Shown: one piece after another, positions 51,423 through 61,882 of the stretch
Layout of the letters: each line of letters starts with the position of its first letter
Numbering within the stretch: the stretch's first letter is position 1
Origin: Komagataella phaffii GS115
Lineage: Eukaryota; Ascomycota; Pichiomycetes; Pichiales; Pichiaceae
DNA: 64,000 nucleotides
Reading direction: 5' to 3'
NCBI RefSeq assembly: GCF_000027005.1
Contig: NC_012965.1
Location: 1,847,001 to 1,911,000, forward strand
Made by a program: the position numbers and the translations under genes
The notes under the pieces: model-generated
The model's database searches: none
What the model saw: the letters and a program-made list of their open reading frames with translations, nothing else
What the model was told of the DNA's origin: nothing

Positions 51423-53632
51423 ATGAAGTTGGGTATTTGTTTTCTCTGGATTTTCCTGGTTCAGCTGCAAGCATCGCTGGCAGTTACCATAATTGACTCT
51501 CAACTGGCTTCAGCATGTACCTATTACTTCAATAAGTTTGACTGGGGCTGTGACAACACAGGAACAGGTCACATGGCTGGATGGCCTTGTAGATGTGCGA
51601 GTGATTACTATCTCGCTAGCGTCGCCAATTGTGTCGAAGACGTTCCAGGGTTCTCAAATCATCAGAGGAAACATGCGTTGAAACATGTTAAATCTCGTTG
51701 TCTCCTCAAAGGTGAGAGGAATTTCCCGGTAAGTCTCCTGAAGGAACTGTATGATGAAACCAAGGATAACCTAGTTGATCCTCACGAGTTTCTGAATATG
51801 ACAGACCCAACAGAGCTGAATGTTCCAGTCAACCAAACCCTGTACTACAATGATGCTGATTTTGCGATTTATCTGAGAACTTTCGTACAGTTCACAGACC
51901 ATGTTCTTCTCACTCAATGGTTATCCTGGGGATTGAATTATTACTGGTGCTTTATCATATTTTTGGGTCTTTTGAATCAGATTAACAGACACTTTATTGG
52001 TCTGTCTTTGCCTATGGGCACCTTTTTTCAAAAGTATGTTCAGCTTCCTGGACTGTTCTCTAACAAGTTTCGTGAGCCTGTAAGATTTTGGAAATACCTG
52101 AGTGTCCACCTCCCTACCAGGCTGCAACTTTTAATTTTGATTCCTTTCATTATCTACACGGTGTTAGCGACTGCCCTGCACTATGAAGTCGAACTTCCGA
52201 ATGTCTACATCAACGAGTCGTACTTTCTGACTTTGGATCTCATAGGGTATAGATCGGGTATCATGTCATTTGCCTTGCTCCCGACTGTCTATTTTTTTGG
52301 TATTCGAAACAACCCTTTTGCTTTGATTTCTGGGTTTAGCTTTGCTGACTTTAACTTCTTTCATAAAACGACTGCTATAGTGATGACCATCGAGGCTCTG
52401 ATCCATTCAGCCGTTTGGACAGCTTATGCCATAAACAGTGATGGGGGATACATGTCTCTTGCGTATCAATTATACTGGAAGGTTGGAATCCTAGGAACTG
52501 TTGTCATATTCATCATCCTATTCCAGAGCTCTTCTGTGTTCAGAGAAAGGGCTTACGAAACGTTTTTGTTTATCCACAAAGCGTTGAACATGGTATTCAT
52601 AGCGTCCATGTGGCATCACTGCATTGATTTTGGCTGGATGGGCTGGATTTATTCAATGATTGCAATCTGGGGTTTTGACAGAGTCATGAGATTAGTAAGA
52701 ATCATTTTTGCTGGTGGGTACCGTAAAGCAACACTAAGACTCTATAGAGGCGATATCTTGCGATTAACCATTCAGAGGCCGAGATTTTTTCCATTTTTCC
52801 CAGGTGCTTATGGGTTTCTGTACTTTTATCACGAAGATTTGCCCTCCTATTGTCTGTGGCAGTCGCATCCATTCACTGTCGTCCCATCAAAGGATAAAAA
52901 ACAAATTACTTTCTACTTCAGAGCGAGAGATGGAATAACCTCTGACCTGAAGCAGCTAGTTCTGAAATCTGCTCAAGTTGAGATTCCGATCAGGGTTGCC
53001 TTGGAAGGACCTTATGGTAACATTTTAGGATTGAAGAAGCAGTTGAAGGATGAAAAGACCACTCAATTTGTGGCACTTGCCGGAGGAATGGGAATTTGCT
53101 CTGTTTTCCCCCATCTGAATCATTTGATCTCCATTTACAAGCAAAAGGGATTGGTCCAAGTGTCCACTGAAGACTCATCTGATTCACAAGCAAGTAATGA
53201 CGACAAAAATTCAGAAAAGCCAAAGAAAGAGGAATATTATATGCCTCTCAAACTTTATTGGACTGTTGACGATCTGGCTAAAGTTTACTGGTTTGCAGAT
53301 CAGCTAGAATGGTTAGCTGCTCATGGAGTTGAAGTAAAAGTCTGGCATACAGGTTCAAAGTCGATGGATGATTACGAGAATGCTGAGTTTGACTTCTTTA
53401 ATGGAGTAGTTTGAAGAATGTGGTACTTTGTCCAAGCCACCAGTAGATTGTGTCTCAAGAGTACTTTGACGAAGAAATCAAGCAGGCCAAAGAGTTAGAC
53501 ATGAGGAATCTGTCGCTCTTCGTCTGTGGTCCTCCATCATTTAATGACGATGCACGAGCAGCTCTCTGTAATTCTATCGACCTGAAGTCTTCTTTGAACA
53601 TATCTTTAGAGGAAGAATTTTTCGGTTGGTAG
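51423..53632 (+). CDS. FRE: Ferric reductase (FRE family), 3' end in shifted frames
   Basis: Main frame 51423-53414 (663 residues), C-terminal part at ~53450-53632 in another frame. Signal peptide MKLGICFLWIFLVQLQASLA, a Cys-containing lumenal domain, and a ferric-reductase-like transmembrane domain of about seven helices with paired haem-binding histidines (NFFHKTTA, LFIHKALN, WHHCIDF). The FAD site is HPFTVVPS, then GPYGN and ALAGGMGICSVFP for NADPH. The family's final VCGPPSFNDDAR and C-terminal EEFFGW lie past the first stop, so the gene is interrupted between 53406 and 53450. It would reduce ferric iron or cupric copper at the cell surface. Whether the break is real or a sequence error is open. 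Confidence 0.85.
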
Positions 53633-53792
53633 TTTATTTATTGTTTAATATTACATATACATTATATATGTTTGCACTCATATACATCTCTGACTTTCCA
53701 GCTGTTCTTCTCCTTTCTTAGGTTTTAGTGCCTCCCCGATCATTATTATCACCATTCTTTTCATTCCAATTCCATTAGGCATTACAAAGATA

Positions 53793-55319
53793 CTATGCAT
53801 TCTTCACTAATTGCTTGCAAAAGATGAAAGACGTGATGGATGACCTGGACGCTACATAGTCCCTCAGGTTAAAATTCACTAAAGGTTCCGACCTTAAATT
53901 CGTTGTAACTGGACAACGGACAATTTGGGGGCTGCGATTCTGGTTTTTTAGAGCTTCAGCAATCTTTGCGTTAGGAATACTCTTGTAGGGTTCAGTCTTT
54001 GTTGCTTTGTGGGCAGAGGACTCAGTTTCTGTTATAGGGCTATGTGTTGGTTCTTCTGCTTCTTCCGCGTCTTCCTCTTTAGCTACTGGCGACACAGGAG
54101 AATTTATGTCAGGAACAGGTTGGTCACTTTTTAGTGATAATGGCCTCATCCATGACTTTGACGATTCCAGGACTGGGGTGTGTATTTTCTCACGTTCATT
54201 AGCAGTGTCAGTTGGCAGATTAGCGTCAAAAAAACCCTCATCAAAGGGGTCCAAAGGCTTCCAAAAAATTCCTTCCGGATGCGCCGGCTTGACGGGGTTT
54301 TCAATGGACCCGCTCTTGAAGCTGAAATTCTGGTTTGTGTTCGACAGTTTTGTGAGTATTGCACCTGTTGTATGAACAGATTTCTCCGAGGCCACTAAGG
54401 TTTTTTCTTTAACGACATTAGTAGATCTCTGCAAGAAGTTTTTGTTGGTTAAATGCTGATAACTTTTAATAAGCTCCAAATTTTCAATCTTTACCATAAT
54501 TGGCACTATTTGATCTTCCCAATCTGAAGTCATGGTCGAAAAGTCTGGACTTTTGCCATCTGTCTTCACTATTCCATTGGCAACCGAAAACTCATGTATC
54601 TTTCTGTGAATGTATTCATCAATGGACAATTGCTCATAGTAACATTTCAACGTTATCTTATTTAGAAATTCACTCAAGTATTCCAAGCATTGGGGTACAA
54701 TTAATCTAATCTTGTCGTCAAACTCCAAAAACGTTTCCAAAGCGACATCCATTTGGGCCTGATTCTTTTCTAGATTTTCTATATCCTTTTCCGCAAAGTG
54801 ATCCTTCTTAGATATTATTTTCTGGACATTACTCTTGGACATTTCATAATCAACTTTCTTATGGTTTCTCTTCTTAATCAGCGAGCGAACACCGTGTATG
54901 TGTGCAGCCATTTCTTTGCATTGAGCCTTTACTGAAGTCTCTAGCTCCGATACCCTATCAATAACTTGCTTTTGCAGTAGGTACATCAGCCGGTATGAAT
55001 CGTCGAACTCCTTATCAGTCTCAAAAGTCTCCTGAGTCTTCTCATCGAAGGAAAGCTGGTTATCCTTCGGCTCGAGCTTTTGCGAGGACAATGGCCTATG
55101 AATCCGCTTGTATAGATGAACTATGTCAATTTGGTCATTCAGTATCTCCGTACTAATCTTGCGATATCTGGTTAATTGGTTAGTTAAGAAGGTGAGTCCA
55201 GATACCGAAACATCCAGGTCATGGTCCCATTCTTTCAATGTTTGGTCTTCAACGGTCTTTCTTTCAAGTAATTGAAATGGTGTTCTTATTATGGCCTTTT
55301 TAATCCCTTTCAATGACAT
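53793..55319 (-). CDS. BAR-domain protein, Rvs161/Rvs167-related
   Basis: 508 residues. The first ~260 read as a BAR domain: MSLKGIKKAIIRTPFQLLE at the start, long amphipathic helices, and the conserved IKKRNHKKVDYEMSKSNVQK segment near the middle, all like the yeast amphiphysins. The rest is a disordered Ser/Pro/Glu-rich tail (EEDAEEAEEPTHSP) and a short basic end. No SH3 domain is visible, so it is not a plain Rvs167; it may be a divergent Candida-type Rvs homologue. It should bind curved membranes at endocytic sites, by inference. Confidence 0.8.
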   Translation of the reverse strand: MSLKGIKKAIIRTPFQLLERKTVEDQTLKEWDHDLDVSVSGLTFLTNQLTRYRKISTEILNDQIDIVHLYKRIHRPLSSQKLEPKDNQLSFDEKTQETFETDKEFDDSYRLMYLLQKQVIDRVSELETSVKAQCKEMAAHIHGVRSLIKKRNHKKVDYEMSKSNVQKIISKKDHFAEKDIENLEKNQAQMDVALETFLEFDDKIRLIVPQCLEYLSEFLNKITLKCYYEQLSIDEYIHRKIHEFSVANGIVKTDGKSPDFSTMTSDWEDQIVPIMVKIENLELIKSYQHLTNKNFLQRSTNVVKEKTLVASEKSVHTTGAILTKLSNTNQNFSFKSGSIENPVKPAHPEGIFWKPLDPFDEGFFDANLPTDTANEREKIHTPVLESSKSWMRPLSLKSDQPVPDINSPVSPVAKEEDAEEAEEPTHSPITETESSAHKATKTEPYKSIPNAKIAEALKNQNRSPQIVRCPVTTNLRSEPLVNFNLRDYVASRSSITSFIFCKQLVKNA

Positions 55320-55852
55320 TAATCCTATGAATTAGCTGGGAGAGATTGGCAAATGATGCAGAGGGGTGATACGGATTAGCCAAGATGTCAGGGTTTAGCG
55401 ATTTCGGAAACTATTATTGTTGTAAGGTCGTGTTTTCACTGATATTAAGTCTGGGGTGACAGCTTAAAGTATGGAGTAGAAGTCCGAAAGCCAAATGGTG
55501 AATAGCATCGTTGTGAATATTTAGTTTGATTGGCTTTCAGCTTTAGATCTGTTTAAATAGCTTGAGTAACTACTAGTTTGTTATTTTCAATTTCTTTTTT
55601 CATTTTATTATTTATGAATCCGGCCCAATCTCTAAATTAATTGACTTAATTTCACATCGAATCCCTTGAGGCAATGTTAACGATGGTAGCAGTTATTGTT
55701 GACCGGATGTAATTTTATATATATGTTCAATTCGTTTAGAAAAGCAAAAATCTTCCCTTGTTGGCCAGTTTAATGTTCCGTGTACTCTTCATGTTCACAT
55801 TATGTTAATAACTAATATACCTATAATTTATAAATCTCAACCTAAGCTCAAA
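55320..55852. other. AT-rich intergenic region upstream of the BAR gene
   Basis: 533 nt between two minus-strand genes, mostly AT-rich, with TATATATA near 55717 and several poly-T or T/A runs that could serve as the IWR1 3' end. No gene or repeat is recognised. Confidence 0.4.
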
Positions 55853-56761
55853 TTAGCTCAACTCGCCAATTTGAGCCTCCAGTCTCTTCATTATTCTCTC
55901 CCGATGAGACTCCAAATCGTCCTCATCCTCATCAGCTTCGTTCTCTTGTAGTGGATTCAACTGGTGTCTTTCAAATTGATCAAAAAGCTCATCATATTCA
56001 TCTAGCTCTCCGTGGTTTTCTTCGTCTCTTTCGTCAATGAAGTCATCTCTTAGCACATGAGGTCGGTAGTGCGTCATAAATGTGGTATCTTCTGTTCCAT
56101 CTTCATCCTCAAAGTCGTCAGAGTCCCCGACAAGATATCCCTCCTCGTCCTCATCTTCTGGGTAATCGTTTTGATAAAAACTTTCAGCGTTGGAGTCCTC
56201 ATCATCCGTTAACAGCCTATCTTCGCCGTCTGACTCGTCATCTAGCAAATTCTCTAATTCCTCATCAAACTTGATATATCCAATTCTTTCGTAGGAGTTA
56301 TTCGAAGGGTCGTCAAAAACCTCTTTCGTTCTATAATACACATCATAAACATAATCTGGGGCAGTGGCGGGGTTTAATGCAGTAACAGGAGCGGCCATGC
56401 TAGCACTAGCGCTACTTCTCCTCCTTCGTCTTTTGCGTCCAGGGTCTGGAGCCTGGGCTGCCTCCATAGACAGGTAATCGTTGACCAAATCACTCAATTG
56501 ATCAGGGAGTTTGGACTCATCCTCTTCTGTATCATATAGGAGCCGAAAAATTTTTTCCCCGTTCTTATTCGTCTCCGAATCGTCCTTCAAAAGTGAAATT
56601 CCCGCATTGTCCACCTCTTGCGACTGGGCCAGTGCAAATATATATCTGTTTGATTTGGACTTCTTGATGCCTCTATCAAAAATGAGCGCTTGCAACGGGT
56701 CTTCCGTCCGTCTCCTCTTGACCCTTATTACTTCTGGCAGTTGTTTGTAGCTTGGAATCAT
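55853..56761 (-). CDS. IWR1: RNA polymerase II nuclear import factor Iwr1
   Basis: 302 residues. The N-terminal part is basic (VIRVKRRRTEDPLQAL) with a bipartite-type nuclear signal, and a second basic patch RKRRRRR lies near 110. The Iwr1 core follows: DYVYDVYYRTKEV, GYIKFDEELENLLDDESDGED and DSNAESFYQNDYPEDEDEEGY. The C-terminal third is extremely acidic. Iwr1 carries assembled RNA polymerase II into the nucleus through importin alpha. It diverges from TDA5; an RTCACATGA-type E-box (TCATGTGAC) lies near 56827. Confidence 0.93.
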   Translation of the reverse strand: MIPSYKQLPEVIRVKRRRTEDPLQALIFDRGIKKSKSNRYIFALAQSQEVDNAGISLLKDDSETNKNGEKIFRLLYDTEEDESKLPDQLSDLVNDYLSMEAAQAPDPGRKRRRRRSSASASMAAPVTALNPATAPDYVYDVYYRTKEVFDDPSNNSYERIGYIKFDEELENLLDDESDGEDRLLTDDEDSNAESFYQNDYPEDEDEEGYLVGDSDDFEDEDGTEDTTFMTHYRPHVLRDDFIDERDEENHGELDEYDELFDQFERHQLNPLQENEADEDEDDLESHRERIMKRLEAQIGELS

Positions 56762-57056
56762 CGGATTAGAAGTAAGAGAGTGTGTAAGTGGTACATATTG
56801 TCTGGTCTGTTTTCTGAGATGAAGGTCATGTGACAGATTACGTTATCAACATTTACATGCCAATAACGTTCTCTTTCCCCAGATGACCAGCTGTTTCCAG
56901 GCGAAGGTTTTGTCCTGACCCACTTGCTCAGTCTGAGCGTTGCGTGCTCAACCAAAAGAATGTGGTGTTTGATGTTACTTGCGGTAGATAGACTTATCGC
57001 GTCAACTCACAGAAATGCTCTTCCCTCTTTGTGACTCTTCGCATTGACCCAGGAAC

Positions 57057-58007
57057 ATGGGAATCATAGCTCTAAGTCTATTGCTTTACAGGCTAAACAA
57101 GTCGTATAGGCGAGTCAGTGACGTTCTGGTGGGAACTGTGTTTGAGCCGTCCAAGGATATTGTTTTGATCACTGGCGGAGTGACTGGATTAGGCAGAGAA
57201 TTGGCAATAGCATTCAGAGAAAAGGGAGCTACGGTTGTTGTGTGGGATATACGCTATCCCGAGGAAGACCTGAAACTAGACAATGTTTTCTATTATCAAT
57301 GTGACGTCAGTGATCGAAGAGAAGTGCTCAAGCTTAGTAAGGCCGTTAGGGAACAGGTTGGAGTTGTCACAATTCTAATCAACAATGCCGGATACACCAA
57401 AGGAAAAAGTCTGCTGGAACTCTCGCATGATGAAATCGAACGCACTATAAAAGTGAACTTGCTCTCAAGTTTTTACACTATAAAAGCGTTCCTTCCAGAA
57501 ATGTTGAAGGCAAAAAGAGGTTACATTATCACCATTGGCTCAGTATTAGGATATATATCTCCTGCAAGACTAAGTGCTTACGGAGCTTCCAAGTCTGGCT
57601 TAGTGGCACTGCATGAATCACTAACATATGAGCTGGGCCCACCATCTTTGAATCAAAGCGGAGTGAAAACCCTGTTGATATGTCCAGGCCAGATGCAGAC
57701 GAGAATGTTCAACGGGGTGATCACCCCATCTTCTTTAGTAGCGCCTCTCTTAGATCCCACGTACGTTGCAAACTACATCGTGGGAGCTGTTGAGCTGGGT
57801 CGCAGAGGTGAAATTAAAATTCCGTTCTACGGTAACTTCTTGCCCATCATCAGAGCTGCCCCTTGGCCCATTGTTGAACTTGCCAGAGGTATGTCCGGCA
57901 TTGATGCTTCAATGAGGAAGTTTGTTGGTGCTATCAGTGCTTCAAATTCACAACAGGCCTCTCTTTTGGGACACGACACCAATTCTTTAGAATCAGTAGT
58001 AAACTAG
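57057..58007 (+). CDS. TDA5: Membrane-associated short-chain dehydrogenase, Tda5-like
   Basis: 316 residues. An N-terminal hydrophobic stretch (IIALSLLLYRL) may anchor it. The SDR core has ITGGVTGLGRE for cofactor, DIRY after strand 2 suggesting NAD, NNAGYTKGKS, the catalytic SVLGY and YGASKSG, and LLICPGQMQTRM. These match S. cerevisiae Tda5 (YLR426W), a putative oxidoreductase related to retinol dehydrogenases; its substrate is unknown. YJU3 follows 98 nt downstream. Confidence 0.85.
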   Translation: MGIIALSLLLYRLNKSYRRVSDVLVGTVFEPSKDIVLITGGVTGLGRELAIAFREKGATVVVWDIRYPEEDLKLDNVFYYQCDVSDRREVLKLSKAVREQVGVVTILINNAGYTKGKSLLELSHDEIERTIKVNLLSSFYTIKAFLPEMLKAKRGYIITIGSVLGYISPARLSAYGASKSGLVALHESLTYELGPPSLNQSGVKTLLICPGQMQTRMFNGVITPSSLVAPLLDPTYVANYIVGAVELGRRGEIKIPFYGNFLPIIRAAPWPIVELARGMSGIDASMRKFVGAISASNSQQASLLGHDTNSLESVVN

Positions 58008-58105
58008 ATTGTAGTGCTTCACCCAATTGATTAGGCTGCCCTGCAGTTTATCCTATTGATCTTACTTAAAATGCTTATCCTAAACTCCATCCTAAGCAAC
58101 TGTCA

Positions 58106-59050
58106 ATGGCCAAACCAATTCCTGAAAGCACTCTGGAAGACCTCGGGTATTTTCCCAAGGGAACTCCCGTTACCTCAGATCCAATCATAAACGGCATACC
58201 TTTCCGAACCACCTTTTGGCCCGTTCCAGAAGGTGTTACTGTGAAAGGGAGAATACTGTTTGTACACGGATTGGCAGAACATGCCCTGGTTTACACAGAA
58301 CCGATGGATTTCTTCAGCCAATCTGGATATGAATGTTTCTTCTACGACCAGAGAGGTGCAGGTTTGACGGCTAAATACTATAAAAATATAGGTGTCACGA
58401 ACAGCACGTATGTGTTTGATGATTTGGAGGCTATCATTGAATTGAACTTGAAAGAGGCCGAACAATACCACCATAAGCTTTTTCTTATTGGCCATTCAAT
58501 GGGCGGAGCAATTGTCAGTAACTATGCTATAATTGGCAAACATAGGGACGAGATTAGTGGAATTGTGGCATGTGCCCCTCTCATCGAGACTCACCCTAAG
58601 ACATCTCCAAACATCATCTTAGAATACCTGGTGCGAGGACTCGTTTATGTGATACCCAACCACAAGTTCAACAGTAAGTTAAATATTGATTTTATTACCT
58701 CCGATAAAGGTTACACTGAGTTTCTGTTGCAAGACAGGCTTTCAGACCCCATTGGATCTCTAATTCTGTTCCGTGATGCGTTTTACCGTGGACGACGACT
58801 ATTGACTCCCGAGTTCTACACCAAATTCAAGAAGGATTTACCATATCTGGTCATTCACGGGGCCAAAGATTACTGTTGCAGTGGAGACTCTGCTAAGAAG
58901 TTTGTAGATCTTATCAACAAAAACGAGCCAACTGCCCAGCAAACCATAACGTTGTATGAAGAGGGTAAGCATAGTCTTCTCTTAGAAAAAGAAGAACTTA
59001 GGTACAAAGTGTACAATGATCTTCTAAAGTTTCTGGACGACCAGGCATAG
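58106..59050 (+). CDS. YJU3: Monoacylglycerol lipase
   Basis: 314 residues (S. cerevisiae Yju3 is 313). Alpha/beta hydrolase: LFVHGLAEHALVY supplies the oxyanion hole, the nucleophile elbow is GHSMGGAIVSN, and HGAKDYCCSGDSAK and GKHSLLLE supply the catalytic Asp and His. YDQRGAGLT is also conserved. It hydrolyses monoacylglycerols on lipid droplets and the ER. Lysophospholipase-type hydrolases are the family alternative but the HGLAEH wording fits MAG lipase. Confidence 0.95.
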   Translation: MAKPIPESTLEDLGYFPKGTPVTSDPIINGIPFRTTFWPVPEGVTVKGRILFVHGLAEHALVYTEPMDFFSQSGYECFFYDQRGAGLTAKYYKNIGVTNSTYVFDDLEAIIELNLKEAEQYHHKLFLIGHSMGGAIVSNYAIIGKHRDEISGIVACAPLIETHPKTSPNIILEYLVRGLVYVIPNHKFNSKLNIDFITSDKGYTEFLLQDRLSDPIGSLILFRDAFYRGRRLLTPEFYTKFKKDLPYLVIHGAKDYCCSGDSAKKFVDLINKNEPTAQQTITLYEEGKHSLLLEKEELRYKVYNDLLKFLDDQA

Positions 59051-60234
59051 GCTCATGCGAAGTATTCTAGAACATCAACTCAGGGTGCATGAAAATTAAT
59101 ATATAGAGTAAGTATATATTAATCGTGGATAACCATTGAAAAGTGCTGGGTGCACACACCTCCACCGTATTCCACTCAACAAAACGGAACTGAATGATGA
59201 TAGAAGGGGGTGAGGGGGTGAATAATATTAGAGGAACCAAGTGGGGGTGAATGACTAGAATATTGGTGTGAGAGAAACCCACATTTTTCATTTATCGTGG
59301 GTCCGGGGTTGTGGGAAACATGGGGTGCGAAGGGGGTGGGGGTGAAGGGGATACTTTCAATATTGTTGGGGTGAAGGGAGAAACAAAAAGGGATAGTCGA
59401 AAACAGTTAAACAATTGAATCCAAAACGGAAAACGGTTTACCCTTCGTCAATCTAGAGCGTAACTAACTGCCATTACATATTTATATTATCATAATCATT
59501 GCCTGCTCACGTTCACGAAGTTGAGTCTGCTTGAAAATCTGTCTACGGCTATTATAACCGGGGAATGGGGCATGAATTTAGCCACCACCGGTAAACCATG
59601 TGACCAGTGTGTTGGCTGTGTTTGCCAACACCGGTATCGGCGTAATGTTGGACGTACTATTTAACCAAAGCAATTAATAAAGGTAGGAGGTGACTTGATT
59701 CCGAAATAATTTGTCCCGGTCACCCCCGAGAGGGACCATAAAATCGTTTTCTTGGTGCACCAAGCAGCGAAAGGAATGCATATTTCAGCTTTGGACCATC
59801 ATTCCCTATTCTCCGGTTTGTTGAGCACTACTGAGCGTGTTCTCCACAACGATCTTTTCCCTTCAATGCCAGCGTGTCACCATCTTCACCAAGTAACAAT
59901 TTTATCAGTGGGAGGTGATAGACTTTTGTGCTGACAAATGTTTTGCGCATTTAGGTATCCGTTGGGGTATATAGGGTGTCCAGACTTCAATACAATCTCA
60001 TTTCCACAATAGGCACCCCCTCACTCCTAAAGAGAAATCTCCGGCACCCCGTTAATAGGGATGAAGTGGGGGTTTTTAAACCTCTACGAAGAGGATTAGA
60101 AACTTCCTTTCCCCAGATTCTTGCAGAATTTCAAGCATTAGGTGGCAATATAAAAGAAATAGCAAATCCGTTGCTAATTCTCCTTTTTTCTCTTAGTCCC
60201 TTTCATCTTATACATATAGCCTAACAATCTGAAA
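59051..60234. promoter_or_regulatory. Upstream region of the aldehyde dehydrogenase gene, with G-rich repeats
   Basis: 1,184 nt, the longest gap in the window. Five copies of GGGGTGA on the plus strand start at 59207, 59215, 59244, 59339 and 59368. A four-run G-quadruplex motif spans 59322-59350. An imperfect inverted repeat with arms TGTTGGC and GCCAACA lies at 59610-59630 next to two ACCGGT palindromes. TATAAAAG at 60149-60156 is the likely TATA box, ~86 nt before the ATG. The long minus-strand frame at 59067-59291 is not convincing. Confidence 0.55.
59207..59374 (+). repeat. GGGGTGA repeat cluster with G-quadruplex motif
   Basis: Five GGGGTGA heptamers in 168 nt, all in one orientation. 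The minus strand reads TCACCCC, compatible with C2H2 zinc-finger activators of the Adr1/Mxr1 type that bind CYCC cores. Within it, 59322-59350 has four runs of at least four G separated by loops of 6, 1 and 4 nt. Confidence 0.6.
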
Positions 60235-61728
60235 ATGTCTGAATTTGTTGCTAAAATTAACATTCCAACCATCGCTGAGCCAGTTGAAGTTCCAACCGGT
60301 CTTTTCATTAACAACGAATGGGTTGCTGCTAAGAGTGGAAAGACTTTTGCTGTCACCTCTCCTATCGACGAGTCTCACCTGACTGATCTACAGATGGCCG
60401 GGGCTGATGATGTTGATATCGCCACCGACTTTGCTTACAAGGCTTTCTACAAGCACAAGTTTGTTGAGCCTTCCGTCAGAGGAAGATGGTTGTATAAGTT
60501 GGCTGAGCTTTTTGAGGAGCACAAGGATACAATTGCTAAACTTGAGTCTTTGGACAACGGTAAAGCTTTACACTGTGCTCAATTCGATCTGAACTTGGTT
60601 GTTGAGTACTTAAGAAGCTGCGCTGGTTACGCTGACAAGGTTGATGGTAGAACTATCAACACTGGCAAAGATCACTTGAACTTCACTAAGAGAGAGCCAC
60701 TCGGTGTTTGCGGTCAAATCATTCCATGGAACTTCCCAATTTTGATGTGGGCTTGGAAGATTGGTCCAGCTCTTGCCACTGGTAATGCTGTTGTCTTGAA
60801 ACCAGCTTCCGCCACTCCATTGACCGCTTTATATGCTACAAAGCTTGTCAAGGAGGCCGGAATTCCAGCTGGTCTTGTCAACATTGTCCCAGGTTCTGGT
60901 AGAGGATGTGGTAACGCTATCTTGCAGCACCCAAAGATCAAGAAGATTGCCTTCACTGGATCTACTGCTGTTGGTATTGACGTCATGGTTGCCGCTGCTA
61001 CCTTCAACTTGAAGAAGGTTACATTGGAGTTGGGTGGTAAATCCCCAAACATCGTCTTTGACGATTGTGAATTGGAGAGCACCATTCAGAACCTGATCAC
61101 CGGTATCTTCTTCAATGGAGGTGAGGTGTGTTGTGCTGGTTCCAGAATCTACGTGCAAGAGGGTATTTACGAGCAGGTTCTTAGTAAATTCAAGGAAGAG
61201 ATCTCCAAGCTGAAGGTTGGTAATCCATTCGAAGAGGGTACCTACCAAGGTGCTCAGGCTACCCCAGACCAGTTCGAGTGTGTCTTGGGCTACATTGAGA
61301 GAGCAAAGAAGGCCGGTGCTAAGTTGCTGACCGGTGGTAACAGAATCGGAACCAAGGGTTATTTCGTTGAGCCAACTGTCTTCTACGACTGTGATGAAGA
61401 CTTAGAGATTGTTAAGGATGAGATCTTTGGTCCTGTTGCATCTATTGGTAAATTCAAGGACGTCGCTGAATTGGTTGAGAAGGCCAACAACTCCGAGTAC
61501 GGTTTGGCTGCTGGTATCCACACTCAGGACTTAAACAAAGCTTTCGGTGTCGCTGACCAATTGGAAGCCGGATCCGTCTGGATCAACACATACAACGACT
61601 TACACCAGAGTGTTCCATTCGGTGGTTACAAGACCTCCGGTATTGGTCGTGAGATGGGTCTGGAAGCTTTTGACAACTACACCCAGGTTAAGGCTGTCAG
61701 AACCAGATTGAACGTTCCAACCGCCTAA
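60235..61728 (+). CDS. ALD6: Cytosolic NAD(P)-dependent aldehyde dehydrogenase
   Basis: 497 residues, no presequence, so cytosolic. Class 1/2 ALDH: GQIIPWNFPILMWAWK, the cofactor loop FTGSTAVG, the general base in LELGGKSPN, and the catalytic cysteine in FNGGEVCCAGSR (first Cys, about residue 299). EIFGPV and FGGYKTSGIGRE close the domain. It oxidises acetaldehyde to acetate, supplying acetate and NADPH. The symbol ALD6 is given for the cytosolic class; ALD2/ALD3-type is not excluded. Very strong codon bias indicates high expression. Confidence 0.92.
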   Translation: MSEFVAKINIPTIAEPVEVPTGLFINNEWVAAKSGKTFAVTSPIDESHLTDLQMAGADDVDIATDFAYKAFYKHKFVEPSVRGRWLYKLAELFEEHKDTIAKLESLDNGKALHCAQFDLNLVVEYLRSCAGYADKVDGRTINTGKDHLNFTKREPLGVCGQIIPWNFPILMWAWKIGPALATGNAVVLKPASATPLTALYATKLVKEAGIPAGLVNIVPGSGRGCGNAILQHPKIKKIAFTGSTAVGIDVMVAAATFNLKKVTLELGGKSPNIVFDDCELESTIQNLITGIFFNGGEVCCAGSRIYVQEGIYEQVLSKFKEEISKLKVGNPFEEGTYQGAQATPDQFECVLGYIERAKKAGAKLLTGGNRIGTKGYFVEPTVFYDCDEDLEIVKDEIFGPVASIGKFKDVAELVEKANNSEYGLAAGIHTQDLNKAFGVADQLEAGSVWINTYNDLHQSVPFGGYKTSGIGREMGLEAFDNYTQVKAVRTRLNVPTA

Positions 61729-61882
61729 ATAGTAAATACTTGATTAAATCTTAATGACCGTTTGCTCTTAACATCTCAGTATACTATTTGACATCTCTAA
61801 TAATTGGGTAGTGTACCAGAACATTATGATTCATCACTAACTAGGATATCTCTGAGTTGGGTTTCTGCTCTACCTTCAAGGA

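Noticed and set aside
53406..53446. 41-nt intron in the ferric reductase gene
   Set aside because: It restores the frame but has an unusual GTAGTT donor, no branch point, very small size, and removes the conserved SKPPVD-like segment; kept only as an alternative to frameshift.
59067..59291. 74-codon minus-strand frame downstream of YJU3
   Set aside because: Lies over the G-rich repeats and has no domain.
60714..61248. Two minus-strand frames of 120-140 codons inside the aldehyde dehydrogenase
   Set aside because: Antisense to a highly conserved, codon-biased gene; no recognisable product.
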